From Blastomyces gilchristii SLH14081 (Eukaryota > Ascomycota > Eurotiomycetes > Onygenales > Ajellomycetaceae): DNA of 64,000 bases. Made by a program: the position numbers and the translations under genes. Each line of letters starts with the position of its first letter. Position 1 is the first letter of the stretch. The notes under the pieces are model-generated. The model saw only the letters and a program-made list of their open reading frames with translations. It ran no database searches and was not told the DNA's origin. This document shows, piece after piece, positions 10,850 through 22,179 of this stretch. Location: the NCBI RefSeq assembly GCF_000003855.2, contig NW_003101673.1:1354107-1418106 (forward strand), given 5' to 3'.

Positions 10850-12150
10850 TTCTAAGAATCAATCTATAAGCTCTCTTATCATGAGACAGAGGTCTTACAG
10901 ATCTATATAAAGAAGAATCTGAAGAATAACTTTATCTGATCTTCACAGATCTCTGTGAAAGTCTCTGTAATATTTATAAAGAAGAAGAATAAAGATCTCA
11001 GATTGTATGTAAACTATTATAATCTGAACTTCAAGATAATAAAGAGCTACTATTCTCTGTCTCTGATTGAGAATGTAATCAACTGTCTTATAAGAGCTGT
11101 TATATTCACACAATTGAATATAATCAATATATATATACAGCTGTGAATACAGTCTGAGAATGAATAAAAAACTGTCTTTAGAACTGCACTGAGATTATTT
11201 AAATATCTAGTGATGTCTTTTAATCTGACTAATACTCTCACAGTATTTCAGTCTTTCATTAATAAAATACTTCATGAATATCTGAATGTCTTTGTAATAA
11301 TATATCTGAATAATGTGATAGTGTACTTCATGAAGAAGAAAGAATATACTGAGTATATATAAAGTATATTGAAGATCTTAGATGAGACAGAACTGTATAT
11401 TAAACTTATGAAGTATAACTTCAGTGTCTGCTGAATTAATTTCCTAGAATATATAATCACTGCAGATAATATTCAGATAAAATCTTCACAGATTGAGACT
11501 ATTCTATTATAATCAGAGTTAACTAGTATTCATGAGATTCAGATCTTTCTAAGCTTTGTGAATTTCTATAGATAATTTATCTTTGTATTTATAAGAATCT
11601 TCTTAACTCTTACAGACATGCTGAAGAGTGAAAATAAGAAGAAGTTATTCTGTGAATAAAGAATAAAAAGATTATTAAGAAGAGAGAACTGTGAGAACTT
11701 TCTTATCTCAGAAGCTCATAGAGTCTTTATAAGATTAAAACAGATATTCATAGATACAGTAATACTATTTCACTTTGATTTCTTACTCTTAATCAGATTG
11801 AAGACAGATGTCTTCTTCTTTATAATTTCAGAAATAGTCTTATAACTACAGTTAAATGAGAACTGAGTTTCAGTGATCTTTTTCTTATAGAAGATATAAC
11901 TTGTGAAGATCAACTATAATATCTATGATTAGAAGCTTCTTATAATAGTGAAATTCTTCTATCACTGATATCACTACTTTAAGAATCTTGTAACAGTGAT
12001 TACTGTTAGAACTGATTATAATAGCTTATAATAGTTTACTTCAATTAAGAAACTCTTATAACAGCAGATTTACTGAGCTCAGAGACTGAGTGAGTTCTGA
12101 TTCAAGATAGAATATATCAAGAGAACTAAGAACTCAGCAGACAGACTCTC
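10850..12150 (+). pseudogene. Y1 reverse transcriptase and RNase H remnant
   Basis: The frame at 10955-11146 (FIKKKNKDLRLYVNYYNLN, then YYSLSLIENVI) aligns by eye with the RT block 'KKKDG.LR.CVDYR.LN ... YPLPLI' of Ty3 elements, with Pro to Ser and Gly or Arg losses from C-to-T change. At 11700-12060 the RNase H style block follows (SEAHRVFIRLKQIF, then YNIYD.KLLIIVKF). Multiple stops, so non-functional. Y3 is cut in this same RT region by X2. Confidence 0.8.
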
Positions 12151-12639
12151 TTACAGATCAGACTATATTAAGAAGATCAGAGTAATAGATATAGAGAGAC
12201 TAGAGAAGACAGAAAAGCTTTGTAAGATACTCAGACTGAGTATTATGAAGAGATTGACTGAAGAGTCTTTTAATTCTCTATGAGAGAAGAAGAAAAAGAG
12301 AGAGAAGAAGCCTGTACAACTACTTTCTATAACATTGAGAGTTAACACTCTGAGAATCTCTGCAAGAATTCTTGAAGAGAGTATCTATAATCTGAAGAGT
12401 TTGCAGACTTTGAGAAGCACTGCAGAAGATCTGATATAAGAGAAAATAGAATATAAGTCTTTATAAGATCTTCTATTCAGATTGTCTGAACTGCAACTGA
12501 AGAATGAATATATTCAGTATATTCAGAAATTATAGCAGAGATCAATTCTGCAGAAATAAAGAGTTGAAGAAACTTAAATAATCTCTTATAAAGAGAGAGC
12601 TGAATTTATATATCTGTAAATAAGTTTCTATACATAGAA

Positions 12640-13700
12640 CTTATTAAAAGATATCATGACTCTTCTCTAGCAGATTATTTTACAGATACTAGAACTCATG
12701 AGTTATTTATAAGAAAATACTTCTGATTAAAGATGCAAGAACTTATGAAGAAGATAGTAAATTCTTATACTGTTTATCAGAATTCATGAATAGTGCAGTT
12801 CAGATTATATAAAGAACTTACTTCTCTACTCATCTCATAGAAACCTTGAGAACAGCTAGAAATGAATACTCTTATAAGTCTCTCTGAAAGTAAGAACATA
12901 TATAATACCTGCTTTGACAGTGTACTGATAATAGTGAATCACTTTATCAAGATAACACACTTTATACTCATCTGCAAGAACTTGAAGTTAAAGAATTTAA
13001 CTCATATCTTTATCTGTAATGTGATCTGATTGCATGAATTATCTGTGAATATTATCTCAGACAGAGAATCAATCTTTATAGAAGAGTTCTGATCTAATCT
13101 GATAACTATACTGAAGATCTTATAAGATCTAAGCACAGCTTTTCATCAACAGACAGATGATCAGACAGAATATCTGATAAGTATATTAAAATAGTATCTG
13201 CAGTGCTTTGTTAATTATAATCAGAATAACTGAATACATTGATTATCACTCACAGAGTTTGTGTATAATAACTCAAAGCATGTCAGTACAGATAAAACTC
13301 TCTTTAAGATACTTATTAAAACTCATTCACAGATAATCTTGATAAATTCATGAGAGTATACTATAGAGTGTGATAATATCTGTGAATGAGCTGAGAGAAT
13401 TCAGAAGATCTGAGAGAAAGTCTGTGAATTTTTAAGAAAGACTCAAGAGTATCAGAAGAGATACTATGACTTTAAGCATATTATAAAGAGTTTCAAGAAA
13501 GATGATAGAGTCTGACTGAGTCTAGAAAACATCATTATATGAAGATCTAGTAAGAAGCTGAATCTCTTGTAAACAGAGTCTTATAAGATTATAAAGAAAG
13601 TTAGTTTACAGTTCTATAGATTGAAACTATCACCTGAGTTACAGATATATAATGTTTTTTATATCTCTTTACTTCATGAATATAAGAAATTCTCAGAAGA
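12640..13700 (+). pseudogene. Y1 integrase remnant
   Basis: After the RNase H block the frame gives an integrase-core block at about 12,880-12,965 (CFDSVLIIVNHFIKITHF), which corresponds to the DDE core start 'D.L.VVVDRFTK..HF'. The DR motif has become NH. The region ends before the chromodomain at 13,729. No intact catalytic triad can be asserted. Confidence 0.7.
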
Positions 13701-13728
13701 GAACTCTGTGACTCATCACTCTATTTAT

Positions 13729-13930
13729 AAAGTATTAGAGAGTGAAAGAGAATATCAGGTCAAAGAGATTATTAACTCAGAGAAGTGAGATCATAAGCTC
13801 TGATTCAAGATTCAGTGATAAGAGTATTCTAATAAGATGAATAAGTTCACTTAAGAATCATCTGAGCAGATAAGATATCTGCAGAAGCTAAGATATAACT
13901 TTTATACTATAAATTCTGATAAGTCAGAAT
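13729..13930 (+). pseudogene. Y1 integrase C-terminal chromodomain remnant
   Basis: The frame reads EYQVKEIINSEK, then TGA, HKL, TGA, FKIQ, two stops, EYSNKMN...ESSEQIRYLQKL. This is the chromodomain pattern 'Y.VE.I..S....... W.V.W.GY....TWEP...L' with each Trp turned into TGA by G-to-A change. A chromodomain places Y in the chromovirus branch, whose integrases bind heterochromatin marks and direct insertion into it. That fits the elements accumulating in one island. Confidence 0.75.
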
Positions 13931-14225
13931 AATATAATCTTCACTAAGAACCTGATTGTGATAAAGATATTAACACTGTTATTTATAAATTCTAGTCTAT
14001 AAGATAATGAGTTTCTACTGAGATGAACAGTCTGTGATGTATACAAGAAAAGAAGAAATCATGTTCTTATTAAAGTTAAAAAATAAGAAAATAAACAGAA
14101 CTGTGAATACAATTTAGAGATTAATAAAGAAAAAATAAAGAAAACTTACACTCACACTCTTAACATCTGTGACACTTAACTCTCTCATAACTATCAATTT
14201 CTCTCTTTAAAGAAGCAGAGAGTAT

Positions 14226-14930
14226 TATGTCTGTGATACAGACAATTGTTATATTTGATATGAAGGCTGTCAGAAATGCACAGACTTCAGAGAAGCTGAA
14301 TATCAGAGTACATGCAGTTGCAGCAGAGTCTTGAGAACTGACTGTCTGTATGTGTGATCAGATATCTCTTATGAAGCTGTGTCTGCTCTCTCAGTTATGC
14401 TGAAGTATTCAGTCTGAAAACAATTGAAATATGAAGAGAGAGCTCATCTGTTCAGACTAACTTCTGTTATGAATTCATAGCATTTGTATTGCCTTGATTA
14501 CTCAGATTTTACAGATATCTGAGAACTCATCTCTCATTGATAATGAGATTGCAGAAATGCGTCACAGTGCAAGAATCATTGATAGAGAATCTAGACATAT
14601 TTGCATATACCTGGTCAGAGATTGTGCAGACAGAGAAGAGATGATCATAAGCCTGTGAAACTGCAGAAGACACTGACAACACTGAGAGCTTTACAAGAAC
14701 TGTTAGCTAGAGTCTGTAAGAAATCACTTATGAGAAGACTTACAGCAAAGAAGAGAACTGTACTGCTTGAAGTCAGAGACTGGTCTGAAGAAGACAGAGA
14801 ATTGACTGCTGGCCTGAAGATTGAATGCAGTGATGAGACTAAGAAGAATGAAGACACAGTCATGAGCAGCAGCATCCCTGCTTCATCAGCTGATAAAAAG
14901 CAATTAGAGAAGTTACAGAGACACTCATAA
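14226..14930 (+). pseudogene. Y1 post-pol accessory ORF
   Basis: Between the chromodomain and the polypurine tract lies about 700 bp of visibly higher GC content than the pol region. It contains an open stretch at 14601-14930 (no ATG) rich in Lys, Arg, Glu and Ser: KKSLMRRLTAKKRTVLLEV, then DWSEEDRELTAGLK. The upstream part reads in other frames from an ATG at 14227 with TGA at likely Trp codons. No known domain. Y2 keeps a mutated version at 42,200-42,660. It could be an envelope-unrelated accessory protein or a second gag-like protein. Confidence 0.45.
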
Positions 14931-15755
14931 GAAGCTCAGCAGTGATCAGACATTATTTACAAAAATATTGAAATTAAAAATTTTTTTATTCTTGAGAAGT
15001 TCTTGAATTAATATACAGATATTGTTAGAAACACTCTCTCTCTATTATCTGAATGAAAACACTTCACAGATGAATGAGAATACTCACAGTTTATAAGAAT
15101 AAGAGCTGTTACAGAAAAAGAGAAAAGAAGATGAGATTTCATGAACAGATCTGAGATATTTATACTACTCTAAAGAGATTTGCTTACACTGTGAGTGATC
15201 TCATGAAACAGTCAGATCACTCTAGTAAATAAGAGTGATTATGAATTGTAGATCTGAATCTTTCTATATAACTACAAAGAGTGATTGCAGACTGTAGACA
15301 TCTTAATTCTATAATTCTACAGAGTTGATGAAAGAATGAAAAATTCCTCACAATTCTACAGTGTCAAAGAACAATGATTCATAAGAATGAGTGAAAGATC
15401 AACTCATAAATGCTTCTCTTTGATAAGAATAATCTTATAGAGAGTGATTTATCTGTGAGATGAATCTGTGTAATAATCACACAAGAATCTTATGAAAATG
15501 ATTGAGAGTTAACTGAAACTCTTCTATATAAAAGATATGAGATGAATCTGTGTGATAGTTAGAGAAGAATCTATAGATTATAAAGAATTTCATAAAATAA
15601 GAAACTGAGTGACAGACTCTTTTCTCTTCATAATAACAAGGAATTTTTCCTCACTGAGATTTTTTATAGATGTGAAGGATTTTCAGTGAGTATCACTGCA
15701 GTGCTGAGCTGATTCTATGAAGTCACTCAGTGAAAGACTTCACAGACAAAGTCTT

Positions 15756-15770
15756 AGAGAGAAGAGAGTA
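15756..15770 (+). promoter_or_regulatory. Y1 polypurine tract
   Basis: The purine-rich run agagagaagagagta lies directly before the 3' LTR. It is conserved before the Y2 3' LTR (43,947-43,961). Expected role: plus-strand DNA primer. Confidence 0.75.
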
Positions 15771-16028
15771 TGTAAGAAATCTCACTTCTCATAGATTCTT
15801 TATCTCTATTTCTATCTCTCATGTAATCAATAGAGCTAGCAGCCCTTGACTACACACAACTATATAGACTGGAGTTTGTGAATACTATTCACAACTCAGC
15901 TTGAATGCTATTATATATTTGATCTCTACATTTTATCTTCCTACCACGAATACTTCTAGTAGTTAACAGTACATATCACGCCAAGCTGCAAACACCTGAA
16001 TAATCGCCTGCGAGTACTTATTCTTACA
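15771..16028 (+). repeat. Y1 3' LTR
   Basis: 258 bp, same ends as the 5' LTR. Its last about 60 bases keep CpG and CpC (for example cgcctgcgag) while the 5' LTR has lost them, so mutation stops before the outer edge of the element. Confidence 0.9.
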
Positions 16029-16211
16029 TTCAATCTGACTTTGAGACTATTATATAATGTATAATATATTATAATATACTCAGAATTTTCATTTACATTA
16101 CAGAATGAGCATTCTATTGAATTAAATCTATTATTAAATCTTTGTATATAAGATTTGAAATAATTATATTCTAGTTTCAGCTAAATTATAGATGAGAATA
16201 TTTTCTTTTTA

Positions 16212-16556
16212 TATTATATCTTCAGCCGTGCTAAGACTCTGTTACAATTTCATATAACTTATTACTTTTATACAGATGATTTCATTTATCTAACAGACTG
16301 TGTAAATCAGTTTTCAATCACTTTATAATATTATTCAGATATAATATAGAAAGATTTAATTAATAAATATAAGAATCTTACTTCTATATAAGATTAGCAG
16401 ATTACTCTTTCATAATAGTGAGATACTGCTAAGGTATCACTTCAGCTATTCTTACTTATAGAATAGAATAAGAGTATTTACTCATTATCTATATAGAATA
16501 GCTAGATACTTATTTCTTATTAAAAAAGTCAGTGATTTATTTTCTTCTACTGAAAT
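16212..16556 (+). repeat. X0, interrupted X-family LTR in plus orientation
   Basis: Reads as the reverse complement of the X LTRs at 17769-18301 and elsewhere, from its TGTCAC-type end (now TATTAT) for 345 of 533 bp. It then stops at 16,556, exactly where the Z LTR begins. So an X element or solo LTR inserted into LINE1, and Z later inserted into this LTR. The remaining 190 bp should lie beyond the window on the far side of Z. Confidence 0.75.
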
Positions 16557-16830
16557 TGTAAGAGATTAGTATAATATATAGATCTTATAATACAAAAGTG
16601 AGAAACATTAGAGAAGACAGAAAGAGAAAGTGCAGAAATCAGCAATTAAAGTGAATATGTATATATATACATAGTGAAGCTTCAGAGTGAAAGAATAGAA
16701 ATTTCATGAGTTATTCAGCTAAGAATCAGCAAGTAAGAATAGAGCTTTCAGTGAAATCTGTGAAGTGTAATAAAATAGTCTATATAATTGATCAGATGCA
16801 GCCTGCTACATTAGTTCTCTCTTTTCAGAA
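16557..16830 (-). repeat. Z 3' LTR (inner end approximate)
   Basis: Starts TGTAAGAGAT. It shares 'ataatatatagatcttata' and about 100 following bases with 48,675-48,787, where the other Z LTR is cut by X3. The copy at 48653 has about 16 extra bases after TGTAAGAGAT. The inner end is set only by the chromodomain reading that begins near 16,850. Confidence 0.55.
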
Positions 16831-16849
16831 GTGATATAGAGTTACAGAT

Positions 16850-17010
16850 ATATAGCTCTTATTGATTAAGAGCTATTATCTTGAATAACACAGAGCTTGA
16901 AGTTCAGGTCAGACAATTATAGCTGACTCATTTCACAAGATATTATTAACTGCAGCTACAGAGTCTCTTATTAAGAAAATCTTCAATCTCTTATTCAAGT
17001 TTATTATCTT
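16850..17010 (-). pseudogene. Z chromodomain remnant
   Basis: The minus-strand frame gives LE.EIEDFLNKRL...YLVK.VSYNCLT, the chromodomain pattern with Trp codons now TGA. It lies downstream of the integrase C-terminus across the MITE1 insertion. Z is therefore a chromovirus like Y. Confidence 0.65.
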
Positions 17011-17043
17011 CTTCTATAATTTCTAACAGCTGTCAGTCAGAAG

Positions 17044-17549
17044 TAGACTGACTGTGTGACCGTGTCTAAAACCAGAACCAGAATTTTTAATAGTCTTATT
17101 ATCAATTCAACTGATCTCATTACACAGTTTTAACATTAGATAGTAGTCTTATACTGTCTTAGTGAGACTTACTATCTACTCTTATCACATTTTTCAAATG
17201 AGATCATGATTTTCACTTCTCAATTTAAATTATTTTTATTGCTTTAAATGACTTTAAATCTCATTTGAGTGTTACTAAAAAGTGTTACTTTTTAAAAAAT
17301 TAAAAATAGTCTAAAAAAAACCTTAAAATGTCTAAAAATAGTAACTTTATACTAAGAATGAAACTAAATGAAATCAAATGAGATCACTTTCTCATTTTTT
17401 TCAAGTCATGATTTCATTTTGAGATTTAATATATAGTCACTTTGCATGTTTTTTTAATAACTAGTCTCAGTGAGATTCACATCAAGAAATGTATGAGATC
17501 AGATTAAATGAGACTAAATATGAAATTCATAGTCTCAGTAGTCAGTCTA
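17044..17549. mobile_element. MITE1, 506-bp hAT-like non-autonomous element
   Basis: Ends TAGACTGAC...GTCAGTCTA, flanked by the 8-bp TSD GTCAGAAG (17036-17043 and 17550-17557). An 8-bp TSD and short imperfect terminal inverted repeats are the hAT hallmark. No ORF. A second copy of the same length is at 45195-45700 with a different 8-bp TSD. It sits in Z between integrase and chromodomain. Confidence 0.85.
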
Positions 17550-17557
17550 GTCAGAAG

Positions 17558-17768
17558 TCAGTTAAGAAGAGAACAGATCAGTGACAGTATAATAAAGTAA
17601 GCTTATATAAAAGATATCATGAATCTCTGATAATATATTAAGACAGTAGTTATAAGTGTCTAGAACTTCTATCACTTTATACTTAATATAGTAATAATTC
17701 AGTGTATAAGATGAGTGTATAATTTATATATTCTTAAGATTTAATTATACTAGATCTTCTATCTTATA
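17558..17768 (-). pseudogene. Z integrase C-terminal remnant
   Basis: The minus frame reads LNLKNI, then KYKVIEVLDTYNYCLNI and EIHDIF.YKL. This matches the Ty3 integrase tail 'VWLNLKNI...KY.V.EV...YRL..P.GIH.VFHV.LL'. It continues from the integrase core at 27.5-28.1 kb across X1. Confidence 0.7.
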
Positions 17769-18301
17769 TATAACGTGGCGGAACCGAAGCAGTAACTAGT
17801 CAGTGATGTCATGTAGAGATAGTTGTTTTAAAAGCTGTATAAGTGAGCTTAACTATCTTGCTTAAATAGCAAGCTTGTAAACTACAGAGTTATTGCAAGA
17901 ATATCACAGATATGATACTTAGTATACTAAGAAGATTGTATAAGACATGCAGTAACTCTCATATATATTTCAGTAGAAGAAAAACAAATTACTGACTTCT
18001 TTAATAAAAAGCCAGCATCTAGCTATTCTATATAGACAATGAGCAGATACTCTTCTCTCATTTCATAAGTAAGAATAGTCAGAGTGATATCTCAGCAGTG
18101 TCTTATTATCAAGAAAGAGTAATCTGCTGATCTTGTATAGAAGTAAGATTCTTATATTCATCAATCAGATCTTTCTATAATATATCTGAATAATATTATA
18201 GAGTGATTGAAAATCAGTTCAGACAGAATAAAATCATCTGTATAAAAGTGATAAGCTGTATGAAACTGTAACAGAGTCTTGACATAGCTGAGAGTGTGAT
18301 A
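17769..18301 (-). repeat. X1 3' LTR
   Basis: 533 bp. In element sense it begins TATCAC (from TGTCAC) and ends GTTATA (from GTTACA). Same length as the 5' LTR. Directly inside it (18302-18316) is a purine tract on the minus strand, 'taaagagaagagtat', the expected polypurine tract. Confidence 0.9.
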
Positions 18302-18776
18302 ATACTCTTCTCTTTAAGAGTATAGTCTCTATGCTCTCAAGATTACTGAATTAGAAATTATCTTTATTATATAGCAATGATTGTTAACTGATTGACAGTA
18401 TATATACTGCACATGATATAAAGAAATAGATGAGTTTTTCTGCTGACTGTGTAGATCTTTCTTTTCTCATCTTTATTCAAATTAAATATATGATAAGTGA
18501 GTTTCTTATATATTAATTTGAAATGTGAAAAATATAATTAATAAGTGACTTACAGATCTTTCAATATATTCTGTTCTATGTATAAAATTCTCTGTAAAAG
18601 TGATGTATTTTAGAGATAAAGCTAACAGTAGTAGCAGAATTTTTTTGAAAAGATCTTTCTCTTCTATGACATATTTTTCTCTCTCTTTTCTCATCTATAA
18701 TAGTGAGTGTATGAGAGTATCATTCTTGAAGGATAATAGAGGGCTTATTCTGACATTTTCTAGTGAATAAATGTCT

Positions 18777-19200
18777 TTATGATGCAGTGACAGTCTCTGT
18801 GACTGTCAAGAAAGCCAGATTGAAGATGAAGACAGCAGTGTCAATGAGCTGTGAGAGTATCACTCTTATTGTCACATCTTCTCCTTCTTCTACTTCTCTT
18901 GCAGCCGCGATGATAGTTGCTGTGCCTTGCAGTGAGATGTCATCTCTTCTGCTGATTAATTCATTCATGTTCAGTCTGTTCTCTGCCTCTCTCATCACTG
19001 TTGTAATGCTGCTCTCTCTCTCAGTTAATACAGTGACATATGACCTCATGTGATCATTTGAAGAGAAACTCAGAGAGAGCTTGATTCTGAAAACAGTGAC
19101 TCTGAGAAACTCAATTCATAGTTTCTCTTCTGCAGCATATCTGAGCTCTGCTTGAAATACTGCTGAGTTGAGTCTGCAGAGTTCTGTAGTTTCTTTGTCT
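18777..19200 (-). pseudogene. X1 post-pol accessory ORF, C-terminal part
   Basis: The minus-strand frame ends ...AFLTVTETVTAS before a stop at 18777. It aligns residue by residue with the same region in X2 (stop at 55054) and X3. Open for 90 codons with further matching sequence upstream. It lies downstream of integrase and before the polypurine tract. No domain recognised. See the X2 entry for the least damaged copy. Confidence 0.5.
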
Positions 19201-20264
19201 TCTCTCTGTGAAGAGGCTCTGATATGACTTCTGACTAGTACTACTACTTGTCTGTGCTGTGTTAAGCAGCTGAAGAAGAGAAGAATTTTATACACTTACT
19301 TCTTCTCTTACTTCTGTTATTTCTGTTATATCTGTAACAATGACTTCTATCTCTCTGTAAGTATTATCTCACAGAAAGATGTTATATCAGTTCTGACAAG
19401 AAGTCTAGATACTTAAGTAGTACAGAGTGAGAGTCTCAGAGCTTCAAGTATTAGCAGATTCTATTAAGACTGAGAAGATCTCTCTTACTTATCTGTAAAA
19501 GAAGACAAAAGTGTGAATCTCTGAGATAAAAAAACATCTCAGAATGACTGATCTTAAGAAGAAGTCAGTCAGCACTGTTATTAAAAGTATTATAGAGATT
19601 AATTACTGATTGAAGAGAATCTTGCTTCAATTGAAGCAGATGACTAAGATGTTTTATAAATTGATAAGTTAATACTTTAAGCATCTCTTATACTCTTCTA
19701 CAGCATGCTTCTCTGCAGTGCTGCAGTGCTAACTTCTTAACAGATAAAGATACTAATACTGAAGACTTTAACAGTGAAAAATGAGTTTGATAAGAATATG
19801 ATTATTAGTGAGTAGACTCTGATCTCTCTTTTTACTTTTTTAATGAGCTGCAGCTCTATTAGAATAGCAGCAGTCTGTGAATTGATAATATTAATCTTTA
19901 TTAATTTTAAATATCTCTTTCTTTTCTTATTAACTGCTTCAGAAATTTTACACTTATATAGTCTCATTAAACTTCTAAAAAACTCTTTGAAAGAAAATAG
20001 AAGAAGAGTGTTACTAAGTCTATAAAATATCAGCTCATTACTGTGAGATTATCTCTAAAAATTCTTTGAGAAAAATAAGAAGTCTTAAGTAATATCTCTT
20101 ATCTAATATCTCTGATGTGTAACAGAGTAATCTCTACTAGTTATCTCATAGCTTACAATCTCTTTCTCAGTATTTTTCAATTTCTTAAGCAGTTCTTATA
20201 AATTCTCTGATAATAAATATTCTCTTATTTAATAAGATATTAAAGCTTACTGTAATATATGTGG

Positions 20265-20801
20265 NNNNNNNNNNNNNNNNNNNNNNNNNNNNNNNNNNNN
20301 NNNNNNNNNNNNNNNNNNNNNNNNNNNNNNNNNNNNNNNNNNNNNNNNNNNNNNNNNNNNNNNNNNNNNNNNNNNNNNNNNNNNNNNNNNNNNNNNNNNN
20401 NNNNNNNNNNNNNNNNNNNNNNNNNNNNNNNNNNNNNNNNNNNNNNNNNNNNNNNNNNNNNNNNNNNNNNNNNNNNNNNNNNNNNNNNNNNNNNNNNNNN
20501 NNNNNNNNNNNNNNNNNNNNNNNNNNNNNNNNNNNNNNNNNNNNNNNNNNNNNNNNNNNNNNNNNNNNNNNNNNNNNNNNNNNNNNNNNNNNNNNNNNNN
20601 NNNNNNNNNNNNNNNNNNNNNNNNNNNNNNNNNNNNNNNNNNNNNNNNNNNNNNNNNNNNNNNNNNNNNNNNNNNNNNNNNNNNNNNNNNNNNNNNNNNN
20701 NNNNNNNNNNNNNNNNNNNNNNNNNNNNNNNNNNNNNNNNNNNNNNNNNNNNNNNNNNNNNNNNNNNNNNNNNNNNNNNNNNNNNNNNNNNNNNNNNNNN
20801 N
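20265..20801. other. Assembly gap, 537 N
   Basis: Run of N inside X1. Left flank 'taaagcttactgtaatatat' and right flank 'aattcagtgattagaagatg' match X2 at about 56,492 and 57,089. The missing part of X1 therefore corresponds to about 560 bp of X2, between accessory ORF region and integrase. The three long open frames made of X residues here are artefacts. Confidence 0.97.
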
Positions 20802-20859
20802 CATCTTTGTATTATTATTTTATAATTCAGTGATTAGAAGATGTTTAAATCAATCATTC

Positions 20860-21900
20860 TGATAATATAAATAGAATACTTAAAGATACTATTTTAATAT
20901 CTGATTCTGATGTTCAGTCTGATTATCTGTCTACAGATGAAATGCAGTACTGAGAAGATGTCTTATTATAAGATAATAGTAAAAAGCTGATCAGTATTTA
21001 CTGATGAAGAGAAATTCTTAATCTGTTATCAATGATTTCAGAGTACTGTGATTATAAATAATGATATCTAAAAACAGATCAGTCAATTCAGAGGCTTTAA
21101 TCTTTTTATAAGTAGAAATATATCTGATTATCTTCATGAAGTGATCAATAATAATCAAAATTGAGTTATATTCTTTGACTCTTATTGACTTCAGCAGATT
21201 AACTATGAAATTCATCAATAGATTCTGTTATGAGCTCTTTGAAACAGGCAGTGATATCAACTTACTGTATTACTTATATCATGAGATCTTTATTCTTTAA
21301 CAGATATTGTAAGTTTTAACATACTCTTTGACATCTGCTTAGAGCTTGTCTTAAATATATTTATATTTTAGAAGCTTCTCAGTCTTCTCTAATCTGAAGT
21401 GCTCTGTATGAAAATTATTATAATGAATTCTCAATAACTTCTGACACACTGCTCTACTATGAGAGATGAAGACTGAACTATTCAATAGTAGAAGTTCACA
21501 TTCTTCTAATTATCAGTGACTTGATTTCTTAGCAGCATCATCTCACTCAGAGTCTGTCTCTTTCAAGTTCAAATCAGATTCTTTCTTTCTTAACTTCTGA
21601 ATTTAAGCTGCAGTAGAGATGTTTCTCTTCTGTAACTTATCAATAAATTTTAAAAGTATTCAGATTGAAAGATTATAGACTGTTTTATTCTTTATCAATT
21701 CAATGATTATAAGATGTAATATGAGAAGCTCATGATCTTCAGTGTCAGTTCTCTGTGAGAACTCAGGTTTTCTTTCATCTTCTATACTGAGTTATGTAGC
21801 TGTCTCTTCAGCACTGTTTCTGAGCTTCAGAGAATCTCAATTCTCTGCAGCCAGCTTCTTCTGCAGTGATGACAGAGGTTTTTTTATAGAATTCTTCTTC
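20860..21900 (-). pseudogene. X1 integrase remnant
   Basis: Minus frame at 21018-21218: MNFIVNLLKSIRVKEYNSI, then LIIIDHFMKIIRYI and ELTDLFLDII...ITD. This is the integrase core 'DFI..LP.S......DSI.V.VDRFTK...YIP......EL..LF...I....G....I.TDRG', with Gly and Arg losses. In X2 the same protein is interrupted by SINE3. Confidence 0.75.
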
Positions 21901-22179
21901 ACATTAATAATATTATAATTGAGTTATTTAGACAGTATATCAGCAGGGGTAAGCTGATCTGAATAATATCAGATATAGAAATCATACTCTGAAAGCAGCT
22001 CTGCTTATCTGACTTGATGTTCTATCAAGCTCTTTATTGTCAAGAAGTAATATAGATTTATATGATCAGTGAGAACTTGCACTGAGTACTTACTACTCTG
22101 AAGATAATGTTGTCAGATCTTAAAAAATTTGATAATTACTAACATTTTCTAATCATGAGTATCATATCTTCTCTATATG

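Larger units (their letters stand above)
8784..16028 (+). mobile_element. Y1, complete Ty3/gypsy chromodomain retrotransposon
   Basis: Two 258-bp LTRs (8784-9041 and 15771-16028), each with TGTAAGAA...TTCTTACA ends, flanked by the 5-bp TSD TTCAA (8779-8783 and 16029-16033). Internal order on the plus strand is gag with zinc knuckle, protease region, RT, RNase H, integrase, chromodomain, accessory ORF and polypurine tract. This is the Ty3 order. All main frames are broken by TGA or TAG where Trp or Gln is expected. It inserted into LINE1 in opposite orientation. Two other copies, Y2 and Y3, are in the window. Confidence 0.92.
8240..16211 (-). mobile_element. LINE1, 5'-truncated LINE split by Y1
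   Basis: Reverse-oriented 3' part of the LINE family. It starts with (TTA)n and 'ttcttcaattatagatg', then 3' UTR and the C-terminal end of ORF2. It is present as 8240-8783 and, after the Y1 insertion, 16034-16211. The two parts join to match the other copies (33,005-33,190) without loss: '...ttctctttcaatctg...' is continuous once Y1 and one copy of TTCAA are removed. The right edge at 16,211 is where an X-family LTR begins. Heavily mutated; no open frame remains. Confidence 0.8.

Noticed and set aside
20247..20833. Three long open frames across 20,250-20,830
   Set aside because: They are made of N from the assembly gap.
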